Positions 43,711-51,959 of a DNA stretch of 64,000 bases are shown one piece after another. This DNA is from Sphingobacterium zeae (GTDB lineage: Bacteria; Bacteroidota; Bacteroidia; Sphingobacteriales; Sphingobacteriaceae), in assembly GCF_030818895.1 (NCBI RefSeq), contig NZ_JAUTBA010000001.1, positions 2,294,001 through 2,358,000 on the forward strand, in the 5' to 3' direction. The notes beneath the pieces are model-generated. The model made no database searches, had not been told where the DNA came from, and saw nothing but the letters and a program-made list of their open reading frames with translations. Each line of letters starts with the position of its first letter. Position 1 is the stretch's first letter. Position numbers and translations under genes: made by a program.

Positions 43711-43860
43711 ATGAAGCAATCACAAGCATCAAGCGAAAAAGTTATTTATAGCTATATGATTTATAGTGATAAAGCGCCTTTCCACCTGTTCACGATGCAC
43801 AAGCTACGTGCTTCGATTAAAACTTTGTATCCTTTTAATTTCAATCACAATCATATATGA
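43711..43860 (+). CDS. Small ORF translationally coupled to the pyrC-like gene
   Basis: A 49-aa frame starting just after a -7 element and ending in ATGA overlap with the next gene's start (TGA 43858-43860, ATG 43857). The sequence is basic and rich in Ser, Tyr, His and Phe (for example SYMIYSDKAPFHLFTMHKLR), without a membrane segment. The promoter position and overlap argue that it is translated, either as a small protein or as a leader that feeds ribosomes to the downstream gene. No family recognised. Confidence 0.5.
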   Translation: MKQSQASSEKVIYSYMIYSDKAPFHLFTMHKLRASIKTLYPFNFNHNHI

Positions 43861-45125
43861 AAAGCTTATTGATTACTTCTGTTAAAGTAATTTTACCTGG
43901 AAATAAATTTCATCAGCAGCAAGTGGATGTATTTATTGAAGAGGGAAAGATTGCACAGATTGGAAAATCTGTCAAATTAGCGGATAAAGATCGTGAGACC
44001 CTCGATGGCTCCGGAAAAATTTTAGCGCCTGGTTTTTTTGACTTACATGCTAATTTTGGAGAGCCTGGGCTAGAAACCAAAGAAGATATCTTAAGCGGAA
44101 CAGCAGCAGCAGCTGCAGGTGGCTTCACTGGGGTAGCCGTGATGCCTAATACCGAGCCAGCTATTCAAAGCCGTTCAGAGGTCGCTCTAATTGTCAATAC
44201 TGCGAAAGGAAATATTGTGGATGTACATCCTATTGGTGCTATCAGCAAAAAGAGAGAAGGCAAAGAATTGGCCGAATTATTTGATATGAAGCAAACCGGG
44301 GCTGTTGCTTTTAGTGATGGAAACAGGAGTGTTCAACAAGCGGGACTAATGAGCAGAGCATTGTTGTATGCTAAGGGGTTTAATGGATTAATTTTTTCGC
44401 ATGCTGAAGATGAGTCGATGGCAGGAGGAAACAAGATGAATGAAGGGGCTATGAGTACTTATTTAGGTATGAAGGGCATTCCAAACCTTGCCGAATCATT
44501 AATGGTTTCGCGCGACCTCTATCTAGCAGAATATACAGGAGCTCCTATTCATTTTGCTTCCATAAGCACACCAGAAGCTGTTGATCTGATAAAAAAAGCA
44601 AAAGCAAAAGGTCTTCAAGTCACTTGCGATGTTGCCGCACATCAATTGGTGTTTACTGACGAAGATATTGTTGGTTTCGATAGCAATTACAAGGTTAGCC
44701 CCCCATTAAGAACGAAAGCAGATCTTAAGGTATTACTTAAAGGAATCAAGGATGGAACTATTGATGCTGTTGTCTCGCAACATACACCGCAAGAAATAGA
44801 ATTCAAAAATGTCGAATTCCATATTGCTAAAAATGGCATTATTGGTTTGCAGACAGTGCTGCCGCTGTTGATTCGTGCCGGATTGAACGAAGAACAAATT
44901 GTAAATAGCCTGTCCGTCAGACCAAGGCAAATTTTAGGACTTGAAGTACCTCAGATTGAAGAGGGAGCAGAAGCCAATCTTGTTTTATTTGACACATCGA
45001 AAGCATGGAATTTCGATGAGAAAACCAATAAATCCAAATCAAAAAATTCACCTTTATTCGGAAAGACCTTAAACGGTGCTGTCGAATTGGTCATCAATAA
45101 TAGTCAAATTATTAAAAACGATTAA
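43857..45125 (+). CDS. Dihydroorotase-like protein, probably non-catalytic
   Basis: A 422-aa amidohydrolase-fold protein aligned with dihydroorotase throughout (APGFFDLHANFGEPGLETKED, GFTGVAVMPNTEPAI, YKVSPPLRTKADLKVLLKGIKDGTIDAVVSQHTP). The zinc motif HxH is His 64-Ala-Asn 66, the substrate Arg in HxHLREPG is Gly 68, and the catalytic Asp of TDHAP is Gln in SQHTPQ. It is therefore likely a pseudo-enzyme of the PyrC-prime type that may support aspartate carbamoyltransferase; Bacteroidota homologues show the same losses. A catalytic PyrC should exist elsewhere. Confidence 0.85.
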   Translation: MKSLLITSVKVILPGNKFHQQQVDVFIEEGKIAQIGKSVKLADKDRETLDGSGKILAPGFFDLHANFGEPGLETKEDILSGTAAAAAGGFTGVAVMPNTEPAIQSRSEVALIVNTAKGNIVDVHPIGAISKKREGKELAELFDMKQTGAVAFSDGNRSVQQAGLMSRALLYAKGFNGLIFSHAEDESMAGGNKMNEGAMSTYLGMKGIPNLAESLMVSRDLYLAEYTGAPIHFASISTPEAVDLIKKAKAKGLQVTCDVAAHQLVFTDEDIVGFDSNYKVSPPLRTKADLKVLLKGIKDGTIDAVVSQHTPQEIEFKNVEFHIAKNGIIGLQTVLPLLIRAGLNEEQIVNSLSVRPRQILGLEVPQIEEGAEANLVLFDTSKAWNFDEKTNKSKSKNSPLFGKTLNGAVELVINNSQIIKND

Positions 45126-45130
45126 AAACC

Positions 45131-45805
45131 ATGGAAGCAAATATTAAAGCAGCCGTTGAGGCAGGTATATTAAATTATGGCAAGGTTGATGGAATTTCGA
45201 CAGCCCCGGAATTCCTTGAAAAGATTATTCGCGTATTCAACACCGAAGTAAGCTATTTGGAAAAGTTAGAACTCTTGGATCAGTCTTTCGATGACTATCC
45301 TTTGTTTGACGAACTTCGCGAAATATATGTTGATCTTTTATTGATGAATTTTTTCTCCAACGATGTATTGAAGCTGGAAGATGATTATTTGGATTCAGAA
45401 GAATGGGAAGCAATCGAAGATGAAACCATCGATCGTGGGACTGAATTATTGAATATCTTTCTTTATTTAGGGGAATGTAAAGACGATGAGATTGAACCTG
45501 AATTGGATGACTTCTTAAAAGAGTTTTTACTGGTTGATGAAGACGAATTTCAAGACGAGCATGAAATTTATGAAGATATCATTGCCAATCAAATTGTGGT
45601 CGATAGTCCATATGCTGAAATCGCGAAAGTCGGTAAAGGAATAAATCCAAAAAGCGAGGTATTTGAACTTTTCTATCCTATTATGAGCTTTTTTAGTGAA
45701 TTTAAGCCCTCTGAAAAGCAATTTGAGGAATATGCTGAAGCGTCTTCCAATAAAGCTTTTGATATTGCCCTTTATCAAATAATGAGTACTTATTATAATA
45801 AATAA
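45131..45805 (+). CDS. Acidic hypothetical protein
   Basis: A 224-aa soluble, strongly acidic protein (many Asp/Glu, for example DEDEFQDEHEIYEDI), mostly helical, without signal peptide or recognised domain. It lies five bases after the dihydroorotase-like gene and just before the DUF4199 gene, so the three form one operon. A similar order occurs in Sphingobacteriaceae. Function unknown. Confidence 0.8.
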   Translation: MEANIKAAVEAGILNYGKVDGISTAPEFLEKIIRVFNTEVSYLEKLELLDQSFDDYPLFDELREIYVDLLLMNFFSNDVLKLEDDYLDSEEWEAIEDETIDRGTELLNIFLYLGECKDDEIEPELDDFLKEFLLVDEDEFQDEHEIYEDIIANQIVVDSPYAEIAKVGKGINPKSEVFELFYPIMSFFSEFKPSEKQFEEYAEASSNKAFDIALYQIMSTYYNK

Positions 45806-45809
45806 TTTT

Positions 45810-46412
45810 ATGGCAGATTTAATCAACCCAAGTAATGTAGGATTTGATGCGGTAATCGACAAAAAGAAAAGTATTATCTATGGTGTCATATTGGGAATAA
45901 TTTCTTTTATCCTAGGATTAATTGTCCTGTTTGTTGTCAAAGACTTAAATTCCTTCTGGGGGGTAATGTCGATGTCATTTATCGTTAATACAGCGGTTTT
46001 TGTTATCATCGCTGCCTTGTTCGCTTTCGCTCTTCGGAAAGCAAATGGTGGCTACTGGAACTTTTCAATAGCATTGAAATCGATCTTTATGATGCTTGCT
46101 ATTTCTACTATTATTTCCACCATCGGTACACAGCTCTATGTTAACTTCGTTAATCCAACGTTACAAGAAAAGGTCGTGACTCATACCATTAACGTAACCA
46201 TTGAGTATATGGAAAAGAATAATGTTCCCGACGAAGTTATAGATTCAAAAATAGCGGAGCTTGAAAAACAAGTTGATTCTATCGGCAAAATTACCTTAGG
46301 ACAAATATTTAAGGGGTTGGCGATCACCTTGATGTTTCAATTTGTTTTTGCATTGTTACTATCAGCTTTGACAAAGCGAGAAAAATTAGCGATTAGACAG
46401 GACGCCATTTAG
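45810..46412 (+). CDS. DUF4199 domain membrane protein
   Basis: A 200-aa protein with four membrane helices (about 25-45, 52-75, 88-112 and 168-190) and a charged extracellular loop between helices 3 and 4 (EYMEKNNVPDEVIDSKIAELEKQVDSIG). This is the layout of DUF4199, common in Bacteroidota near glycosyltransferases. Function unknown. It starts four bases after the acidic hypothetical gene. Confidence 0.85.
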   Translation: MADLINPSNVGFDAVIDKKKSIIYGVILGIISFILGLIVLFVVKDLNSFWGVMSMSFIVNTAVFVIIAALFAFALRKANGGYWNFSIALKSIFMMLAISTIISTIGTQLYVNFVNPTLQEKVVTHTINVTIEYMEKNNVPDEVIDSKIAELEKQVDSIGKITLGQIFKGLAITLMFQFVFALLLSALTKREKLAIRQDAI

Positions 46413-46510
46413 TGCCTAACAAAATAAAACTGTTCCTACAAGGTATTGCTGAAAAAGTAATACCTTTGTTGGTATTATAACACTATACTTTTAGCATGAT
46501 TAACATTCAC

Positions 46511-47461
46511 ATGGATATTTCTGTTGTTGTTCCTTTGTTTAATGAAGAAGAATCCTTACCCGAATTGACAGCTTGGATCGACCGTGTTATGGCGGCCAAT
46601 CATTTTTCATACGAAATTATTTTAGTTGACGATGGAAGTAAAGATCATTCCTGGAAGGTTATCGAAGAGTTAAAGTTAAACAACACGAATATTTCTGCTA
46701 TCAAATTCCGACGTAACTATGGAAAATCTGCAGCATTAAATGTGGGTTTTGCTGCTGCACAAGGTGATGTCGTTATTACAATGGATGCTGATCTCCAGGA
46801 TAGTCCCGATGAGATTCCTGAATTGTACGACCGAATCATAAATAAGGGGGCTGATCTAGTATCGGGATGGAAACAAAAACGATATGATCCACTAACCAAA
46901 ACACTACCTACCAAATTGTTTAATGGCGTGACAAGGTCAATGTCTGGCATTCACAACCTGCATGATTTTAACTGTGGTCTAAAAGCCTACAAAAAGGAAG
47001 TTGTTAAAAATATCGAAGTGTATGGTGAAATGCATCGTTATATACCTGTAATTGCAAAATGGGCAGGATTTACAAATATACAAGAACAGATCGTACAGCA
47101 TTATCCACGAAAATATGGTACAACCAAATTCGGCCCAGGCCGCTTTGTGAAAGGTTTTCTCGATTTATTGTCCATATTTTTTGTCGGTAAGTTTTCGAAA
47201 AGGCCGATGCATTTTTTTGGGGTTATGGGCGTTATTAGTTTTCTGGCAGGTTTATTTATATCTATTTATCTAATTTGCCATAAATTGATAAGTATTGCCA
47301 GCGGAACACCTTTTAGAGATATAACAGATCAACCATTGTTTTTCTTTGCGCTAACCGCTATTATTTTGGGAACGCAATTATTTCTGACAGGTTTCTTGGC
47401 AGAATTAGTCTCTAGAAGCAGCTCCGATCGGAATGATTATCAAATTGAGAAAGTCATTTAA
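46511..47461 (+). CDS. GT2 glycosyltransferase, polyprenyl-phosphate type
   Basis: A 316-aa protein. Residues 1-230 form a GT-A domain (ISVVVPLFNEEESLPEL, LVDDGSKDHSW, TMDADLQDSPDEIPEL with the DxD-like DAD), followed by two C-terminal membrane helices, the DpmA/GtrB-like architecture. It probably transfers a sugar onto undecaprenyl phosphate for use outside the membrane. Alternative start ATG 46496 would add five residues. The next GT4 gene follows 6 bp later. Confidence 0.9.
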   Translation: MDISVVVPLFNEEESLPELTAWIDRVMAANHFSYEIILVDDGSKDHSWKVIEELKLNNTNISAIKFRRNYGKSAALNVGFAAAQGDVVITMDADLQDSPDEIPELYDRIINKGADLVSGWKQKRYDPLTKTLPTKLFNGVTRSMSGIHNLHDFNCGLKAYKKEVVKNIEVYGEMHRYIPVIAKWAGFTNIQEQIVQHYPRKYGTTKFGPGRFVKGFLDLLSIFFVGKFSKRPMHFFGVMGVISFLAGLFISIYLICHKLISIASGTPFRDITDQPLFFFALTAIILGTQLFLTGFLAELVSRSSSDRNDYQIEKVI

Positions 47462-47467
47462 GTCGTT

Positions 47468-48595
47468 ATGCGCATTGTGATTTTAGGATCTGCTTATCCA
47501 TTAAGGGGTGGTGGGATAGCGTCTTTTAATGAACGGTTAGCATCTCACTTTCAGCAGTTAGGCCATGAAGTGGATATCTACTCGTTCAGTCTGCAGTATC
47601 CAAATTTTCTTTTTCCGGGAAAGTCACAATACTCGGATGAGTCTGCTCCAGAGGGACTTCATATCAAAACAAAAGTAAATTCTATCAATCCATTTAATTG
47701 GATTAGTGTGGGCAAGGAACTTAGAAATGCCAAATATGATCTCCTTATCGTACGATTTTGGATGCCTTTTTTTGGGCCGTGTTTGGGAACCATCCAGCGA
47801 CAGGTTCGGAAGAATAGGCATACTAAAATAGTATGTATCGCTGATAATATAATTCCCCATGAACAGCGACTAGGAGATAAGTTCTTGATCCGGTACTTTT
47901 TGAAATCTGTTGATGCTTGTCTCACCATGAGTAAAAGCGTTCTGGAAGATCTCAAATTGTTAAGCCCGAAAATGCCTGCGGTGTATACCCCTCATCCCCT
48001 TTATGATAACTATGGCACTCATCAAAGTAAAAAGGAAGCTCGTAGACTACTTAATATTCATCAAGAGGATAAAGTGATCCTGTTCTTTGGATTTATTCGT
48101 CAGTACAAAGGTTTAGATATTTTGTTGCAAGCTTTAACCGATGCCAGGTTGCGTGAGATGGGGGTTAAATTATTGCTTGCTGGGGAATTTTATGATGACC
48201 CGGCACTATACTTGGATCTTATAAAGAAGTATAAGCTCGAAGAGTTTATTCTTATGCATACTGATTTTATTCCAAATCAAGAGGTTGGGCGTTATTTTTC
48301 AGCTGCGGATTGTGTCGTGTTACCTTATCGTAGCGCTACGCAAAGTGGGATCACCCAAGTTGCTTATCATTTCGATCTTCCAATGATTGTGAGTAATGTC
48401 GGTGGATTGCCCGAATTGGTTCAAGATAGCTATGTTGGTTATGTTGTCGAGCCCAAAGCGGAGGAAATCGCAGAACGCATTTTTTCTTTTTACCATTACA
48501 ACAAAGAAGAACAATTTAGAACAAATATCATAGACGAAAAAAGAAAATTTAGCTGGGAAACTTTCAGTGATGAACTTCTTAAATTGGCCCATTGA
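47468..48595 (+). CDS. GT4-family glycosyltransferase
   Basis: A 375-aa GT-B enzyme. The N half starts MRIVILGSAYPLRGGGIASFNERLA; the C half has ILFFGFIRQYKGLDILLQAL and the nucleotide-sugar-binding EX7E region modified to VLPYRSATQSGITQVAYHFDLP. It is coupled to the upstream GT2 gene, so the pair may assemble a glycolipid or surface polysaccharide. Donor and acceptor are unknown. Confidence 0.9.
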   Translation: MRIVILGSAYPLRGGGIASFNERLASHFQQLGHEVDIYSFSLQYPNFLFPGKSQYSDESAPEGLHIKTKVNSINPFNWISVGKELRNAKYDLLIVRFWMPFFGPCLGTIQRQVRKNRHTKIVCIADNIIPHEQRLGDKFLIRYFLKSVDACLTMSKSVLEDLKLLSPKMPAVYTPHPLYDNYGTHQSKKEARRLLNIHQEDKVILFFGFIRQYKGLDILLQALTDARLREMGVKLLLAGEFYDDPALYLDLIKKYKLEEFILMHTDFIPNQEVGRYFSAADCVVLPYRSATQSGITQVAYHFDLPMIVSNVGGLPELVQDSYVGYVVEPKAEEIAERIFSFYHYNKEEQFRTNIIDEKRKFSWETFSDELLKLAH

Positions 48596-48613
48596 TCGAT
48601 AAGGGGTATTTTA

Positions 48614-48645
48614 TTTGTATATAAAATCAAATTTATCTAAGTTTG
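48614..48645 (+). promoter_or_regulatory. Promoter of the TTG-started gene pair
   Basis: A perfect TTTG (48614-48617), 20-bp spacer, TAAGTTTG (48638-48645). The -7 is part of AAATTTATCTAAGTTTG, the 17-bp element seen also at 25274 and 26420. Confidence 0.8.
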
Positions 48646-48668
48646 GAATACTGAGGTAGAATTTTAAA

Positions 48669-48674
48669 AGAAGG
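48669..48674 (+). promoter_or_regulatory. Shine-Dalgarno site supporting a TTG start
   Basis: AAGGAG lies 7 bases before the TTG at 48682. SD motifs are rare in this window, and this one decides the start of the following gene. Confidence 0.6.
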
Positions 48675-48681
48675 AGAGATT

Positions 48682-48954
48682 TTGTTGCCGTTTACACAAA
48701 GCAGCTTAACTAAGCTAGAGGAATTTTTTAAGGAACAAGGGTATAGAGTTAGGTATGAAAAGGGGTCATTCCGTACAGGTGCTTGTATGTTGCAGACGAC
48801 AAAAGTTGTAGTAGTCAATAAGTTTTCGAATCTTGAAATAAAAATCCAGTCATTGTGGAACATATTATTGGATATTGAGATTGATTCGGAGGCCATTTCT
48901 GAGAAGCTTCTTCCAATTTATGAAGAGGTATTGAAATCAAAAATTATAGCTTGA
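48682..48954 (+). CDS. Conserved small protein of unknown function, TTG start
   Basis: A 90-aa soluble protein (LTKLEEFFKEQGYRVRYEKG, then ACMLQTTKVVVVNKF, then a helical end). There is no ATG in frame before the conserved part, so the TTG at 48682, preceded by AAGGAG, is the likely start. The stop TGA overlaps the TTG start of the next gene (TTGA), which indicates translational coupling with the metallo-beta-lactamase-fold enzyme. Function unknown. Confidence 0.8.
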   Translation: MLPFTQSSLTKLEEFFKEQGYRVRYEKGSFRTGACMLQTTKVVVVNKFSNLEIKIQSLWNILLDIEIDSEAISEKLLPIYEEVLKSKIIA

Positions 48955-49718
48955 GAGTTACATTTTTAGGAACCGGAACATCCCAGGGGGTACCTGTCAT
49001 AGCGTGCCAATGTCAGGTCTGCCAATCGGAAGATCAGCGTGATAAGAGATTACGTTCTTCTATTCTTATTGAGTATAATCAACATACAGTAGTGGTAGAC
49101 ACTGGTCCCGATTTCCGGTATCAGATGTTACGTGAGAAAGTTATGCACTTGGATGCTGTTTTAATGACACACTCGCATAAAGACCATATTGCCGGTTTGG
49201 ACGATGTAAGAGCGTTTAATTATCAGCAGCATAGTTCTATTTCCATTTACGGTACAGCTGATCTACACGAAGCGCTAAGGCGCGAATTTTATTATGCCTT
49301 CACTGAAACGAAATACCCGGGAGCTCCGAGGTTGGATTTGGAGGAGATAAGGGCTGGTGCTTCTTTTCCTTTATTCGGAACGGAAATCATGCCTATCGAG
49401 GTACTTCATTACAAAATGCCAGTCTTGGGTTTCAGGATCGGAGAGTTTGCATATATCACCGATGCAAAATTTATCAGTGAAGAATCACGACAGCTATTGA
49501 AAGGTGTTAAAGTACTTGTTGTAAACGCACTCCAGAAAGAATCTCATATTTCGCATTTAACCTTGGACGAAGCGATTGAATTTGCCTACGATATTCAGGC
49601 AGATAAAACTTATTTTACACATATAGGACATCGAATGGGATTGCATGAAATTGTTTCGAAAGAATTGCCAAAAAACATGTTGCTGGCCTACGACAGGTTA
49701 CAGCTGGAGATCAGCTAA
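48951..49718 (+). CDS. MBL-fold metallo-hydrolase (PhnP-like)
   Basis: A 255-aa metallo-beta-lactamase-fold enzyme. FLGTGTSQGVPVIACQCQVC at the N-terminus holds the Cys pair typical of PhnP-like proteins, then VVVDTGPDFR, and the metal motif THSHKDHIAG (HxHxDH). Later ligands include ITDAKF and HIGHRMGLHE. It is probably a phosphodiesterase; the PhnP substrate need not apply because no phn genes are nearby. The start is TTG, overlapping the previous stop. Confidence 0.9.
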   Translation: MRVTFLGTGTSQGVPVIACQCQVCQSEDQRDKRLRSSILIEYNQHTVVVDTGPDFRYQMLREKVMHLDAVLMTHSHKDHIAGLDDVRAFNYQQHSSISIYGTADLHEALRREFYYAFTETKYPGAPRLDLEEIRAGASFPLFGTEIMPIEVLHYKMPVLGFRIGEFAYITDAKFISEESRQLLKGVKVLVVNALQKESHISHLTLDEAIEFAYDIQADKTYFTHIGHRMGLHEIVSKELPKNMLLAYDRLQLEIS

Positions 49719-49799
49719 TCTATTTATTATAAAACTATATTTCCGTTTTTCTTGTTATACCTATAAAAATAGATTTAGGTATTAAATTATTAAAAGAAA

Positions 49800-49955
49800 A
49801 TGGGAAATTTACTGTATATCATCGCTGTTATTTTGGTTATCATTTGGGCGATAAGTTTTTTTGGAGGTTATGCAGCTGGCAATAACATTATTCACGTCCT
49901 TTTGGTCATTGCAATTATTGTGGTATTATTGCGTGTCATCCGTGGTAACGCGTAA
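49800..49955 (+). CDS. Lmo0937-family small membrane protein
   Basis: A 51-aa frame with two membrane helices (LLYIIAVILVIIWAISFF and IIHVLLVIAIIVVLLRVI) joined by GGYAAGNN. It begins MGNLLYIIAVILVIIWAI, as in the lmo0937 family that is common as a tiny stress-associated membrane protein in many bacteria. The gene is convergent with ispD, six bases from its stop. Confidence 0.88.
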   Translation: MGNLLYIIAVILVIIWAISFFGGYAAGNNIIHVLLVIAIIVVLLRVIRGNA

Positions 49956-49961
49956 TACATT

Positions 49962-50645
49962 TCAAATCAAATTTAAATAGAGCTGGGCAATTTGTAGATC
50001 TTGAGGGTAGGTGATCTTTATATTTTTAGCATCACCTTCTATAATAGCGATACTGTTGCCCATCTTCTCTACCACAGACGCATCATCCGTAAAAAGGGGA
50101 TCTTCCACTTGCTGATAGGATTTTAATAGCAACTCTCCATGAAATACCTGCGGAGTCTGTATTAACCAAATATGATTTCTAGCTACAGCCGAATTAAAGG
50201 ATACATCTCCCATCCGGACGGATTCAATACTCTTTTTCCCTAATACAATCGCTTGATGATCATAGGCTCCCTCAAATGCTTTGTTTATAAGGTCTTCAGT
50301 AATGATAGGCCGCGCCGCATCGTGTACTGCTATATAATCTTCTGAACCGATTTTAAAATTTTCCTCAATGTAATTAATCCCATTTTTAACACTTTCGAAT
50401 CGGGTTCGACCACCATAAGTGAGATGGATAGGTAAAGTAAAGTTATGCTCCGAACACAATTCATTCCACAATCCCTCCATTACCTTACTGATCACTAGTA
50501 TTACTTCCGATACAATCTTAGATTGACAAAATCGATTAATTGTATGCATGACAATAGGCAGTTCATTTAAGCAAAGAAACTGCTTTGGAAGATCGCTATT
50601 CATTCTGCTTCCTGTTCCGGCTGCAACGATAATGACAAAGTTCAT
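49962..50645 (-). CDS. ispD: 2-C-methyl-D-erythritol 4-phosphate cytidylyltransferase
   Basis: A 227-aa enzyme of the MEP isoprenoid pathway that forms CDP-ME. The CTP-binding loop IIVAAGTGSRMNSDLPKQFL, the block AVHDAARPIITEDLI, and RNHIWLIQTPQVF with TDDASVVE are all in order. Length is normal. It lies downstream of queA on the same strand, after a hairpin terminator. Confidence 0.96.
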   Translation of the reverse strand: MNFVIIVAAGTGSRMNSDLPKQFLCLNELPIVMHTINRFCQSKIVSEVILVISKVMEGLWNELCSEHNFTLPIHLTYGGRTRFESVKNGINYIEENFKIGSEDYIAVHDAARPIITEDLINKAFEGAYDHQAIVLGKKSIESVRMGDVSFNSAVARNHIWLIQTPQVFHGELLLKSYQQVEDPLFTDDASVVEKMGNSIAIIEGDAKNIKITYPQDLQIAQLYLNLI

Positions 50646-50667
50646 GGTATTGAAAGTTAAGATTTAT

Positions 50668-50707
50668 AAAAGACGTGGATAGCTTGTGACTATCCACGTT
50701 TTTTATT
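50668..50707. terminator. Hairpin terminator between queA and ispD
   Basis: ACGTGGATAG (50673-50682) / CTATCCACGT (50690-50699) with a 7-nt loop. The plus-strand side has six T; the minus-strand side, which would serve queA, has CTTTTAT. Confidence 0.75.
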
Positions 50708-50724
50708 TATTATTAAACATAGGA

Positions 50725-51774
50725 TTAAACGATCAACATCGCATCGCCGTAGCTATAGAATCTATATTTTTCCTTCACAGCAACTTCATATGCATTCATT
50801 ACATTTTCATAACCTGCAAATGCGGCAATCATCACGAGCAAAGTGGATTCCGGTGTATGGAAATTCGTGATCATGGAATTTGCAATACTGAAATCGTAAG
50901 GCGGATAAATAAACTTACTTGTCCAATCCGACGCCGCCTTTAAATGATGGTCAGCAGAAACAGAAGATTCTATTGCCCGCATGGAAGTCGTTCCTACAGC
51001 ACATACGCGACGTTTATTGTCGATAGCTTTATTAACAACTTTTGCAGCTTCATCAGTTATGATAAACTGTTCAGAATCCATTTTATGTTTAGTTAAATCT
51101 TCCACTTCAACAGTACGAAAAGTTCCAAGGCCAACGTGAAGAGTAACCTCTGCAAAATCAACGCCTTTCAATTCTAAGCGTTTCATCAATTCTCTAGAGA
51201 AATGAAGTCCAGCCGTAGGAGCGGCAACAGCCCCTTCATTCTTTGCGTAAATAGTTTGGTAGCGGAACTTGTCTTCTGGTGTAGCTTTACGCTTGATGTA
51301 TTTAGGTAGTGGTGTTTCACCTAAGATCTCGATATTACGGCGGAACTCTTCATCGGTACCATCAAATAAAAACCGGATCGTACGGCCCCGAGAGGTTGTA
51401 TTATCCACTACTTCAGCAACCAGCAAGTCTTCATCGCCGAAATATAATTTATTGCCAACACGAATTTTGCGTGCAGGATCGACCAATACATCCCAAAGGC
51501 GAAGCTCATTGTTCAATTCACGCAGCAAGAAAACTTCAATCGTAGCTCCAGTTTTCTCTTTATTACCATAAAGACGCGCTGGAAAAACTTTAGTATTGTT
51601 TAAAATCATGACATCTTTGTCATCGAAATAATCCAATACATCTTTGAAAATTTTGTGTTCAATTTTACCACTATCTCTGTGTAGGACCATCAAGCGCGAT
51701 TCGTCACGATTTTCAGAAGGTTCAGAAGCAAGTAATGATTCTGGTAAGTTGAATTTAAATTGAGATAACTTCAT
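50725..51774 (-). CDS. queA: tRNA preQ1(34) S-adenosylmethionine ribosyltransferase-isomerase
   Basis: A 349-aa enzyme of queuosine biosynthesis that moves ribose from SAM onto 7-aminomethyl-7-deazaguanine in t[65 protein letters not shown] and [17 protein letters not shown] are diagnostic. QueE, an early enzyme of the same pathway, is encoded at 60660-61283. Confidence 0.97.
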   Translation of the reverse strand: MKLSQFKFNLPESLLASEPSENRDESRLMVLHRDSGKIEHKIFKDVLDYFDDKDVMILNNTKVFPARLYGNKEKTGATIEVFLLRELNNELRLWDVLVDPARKIRVGNKLYFGDEDLLVAEVVDNTTSRGRTIRFLFDGTDEEFRRNIEILGETPLPKYIKRKATPEDKFRYQTIYAKNEGAVAAPTAGLHFSRELMKRLELKGVDFAEVTLHVGLGTFRTVEVEDLTKHKMDSEQFIITDEAAKVVNKAIDNKRRVCAVGTTSMRAIESSVSADHHLKAASDWTSKFIYPPYDFSIANSMITNFHTPESTLLVMIAAFAGYENVMNAYEVAVKEKYRFYSYGDAMLIV

Positions 51775-51959
51775 CTTTAATGATATATATTTTAATGTCT
51801 ACCTTTTAGTGCATTACAGTGCACCAAATATTAGGTTGCAAAAAGCATACAAAGTTATAACTTTTTTGGGTATAGAAGGGCGGTAATTCTAATTTATGTA
51901 GATATTTTTAACGATTTTGACATTAAATCAAAACTATATTGTATTTTAGAATACAAATT

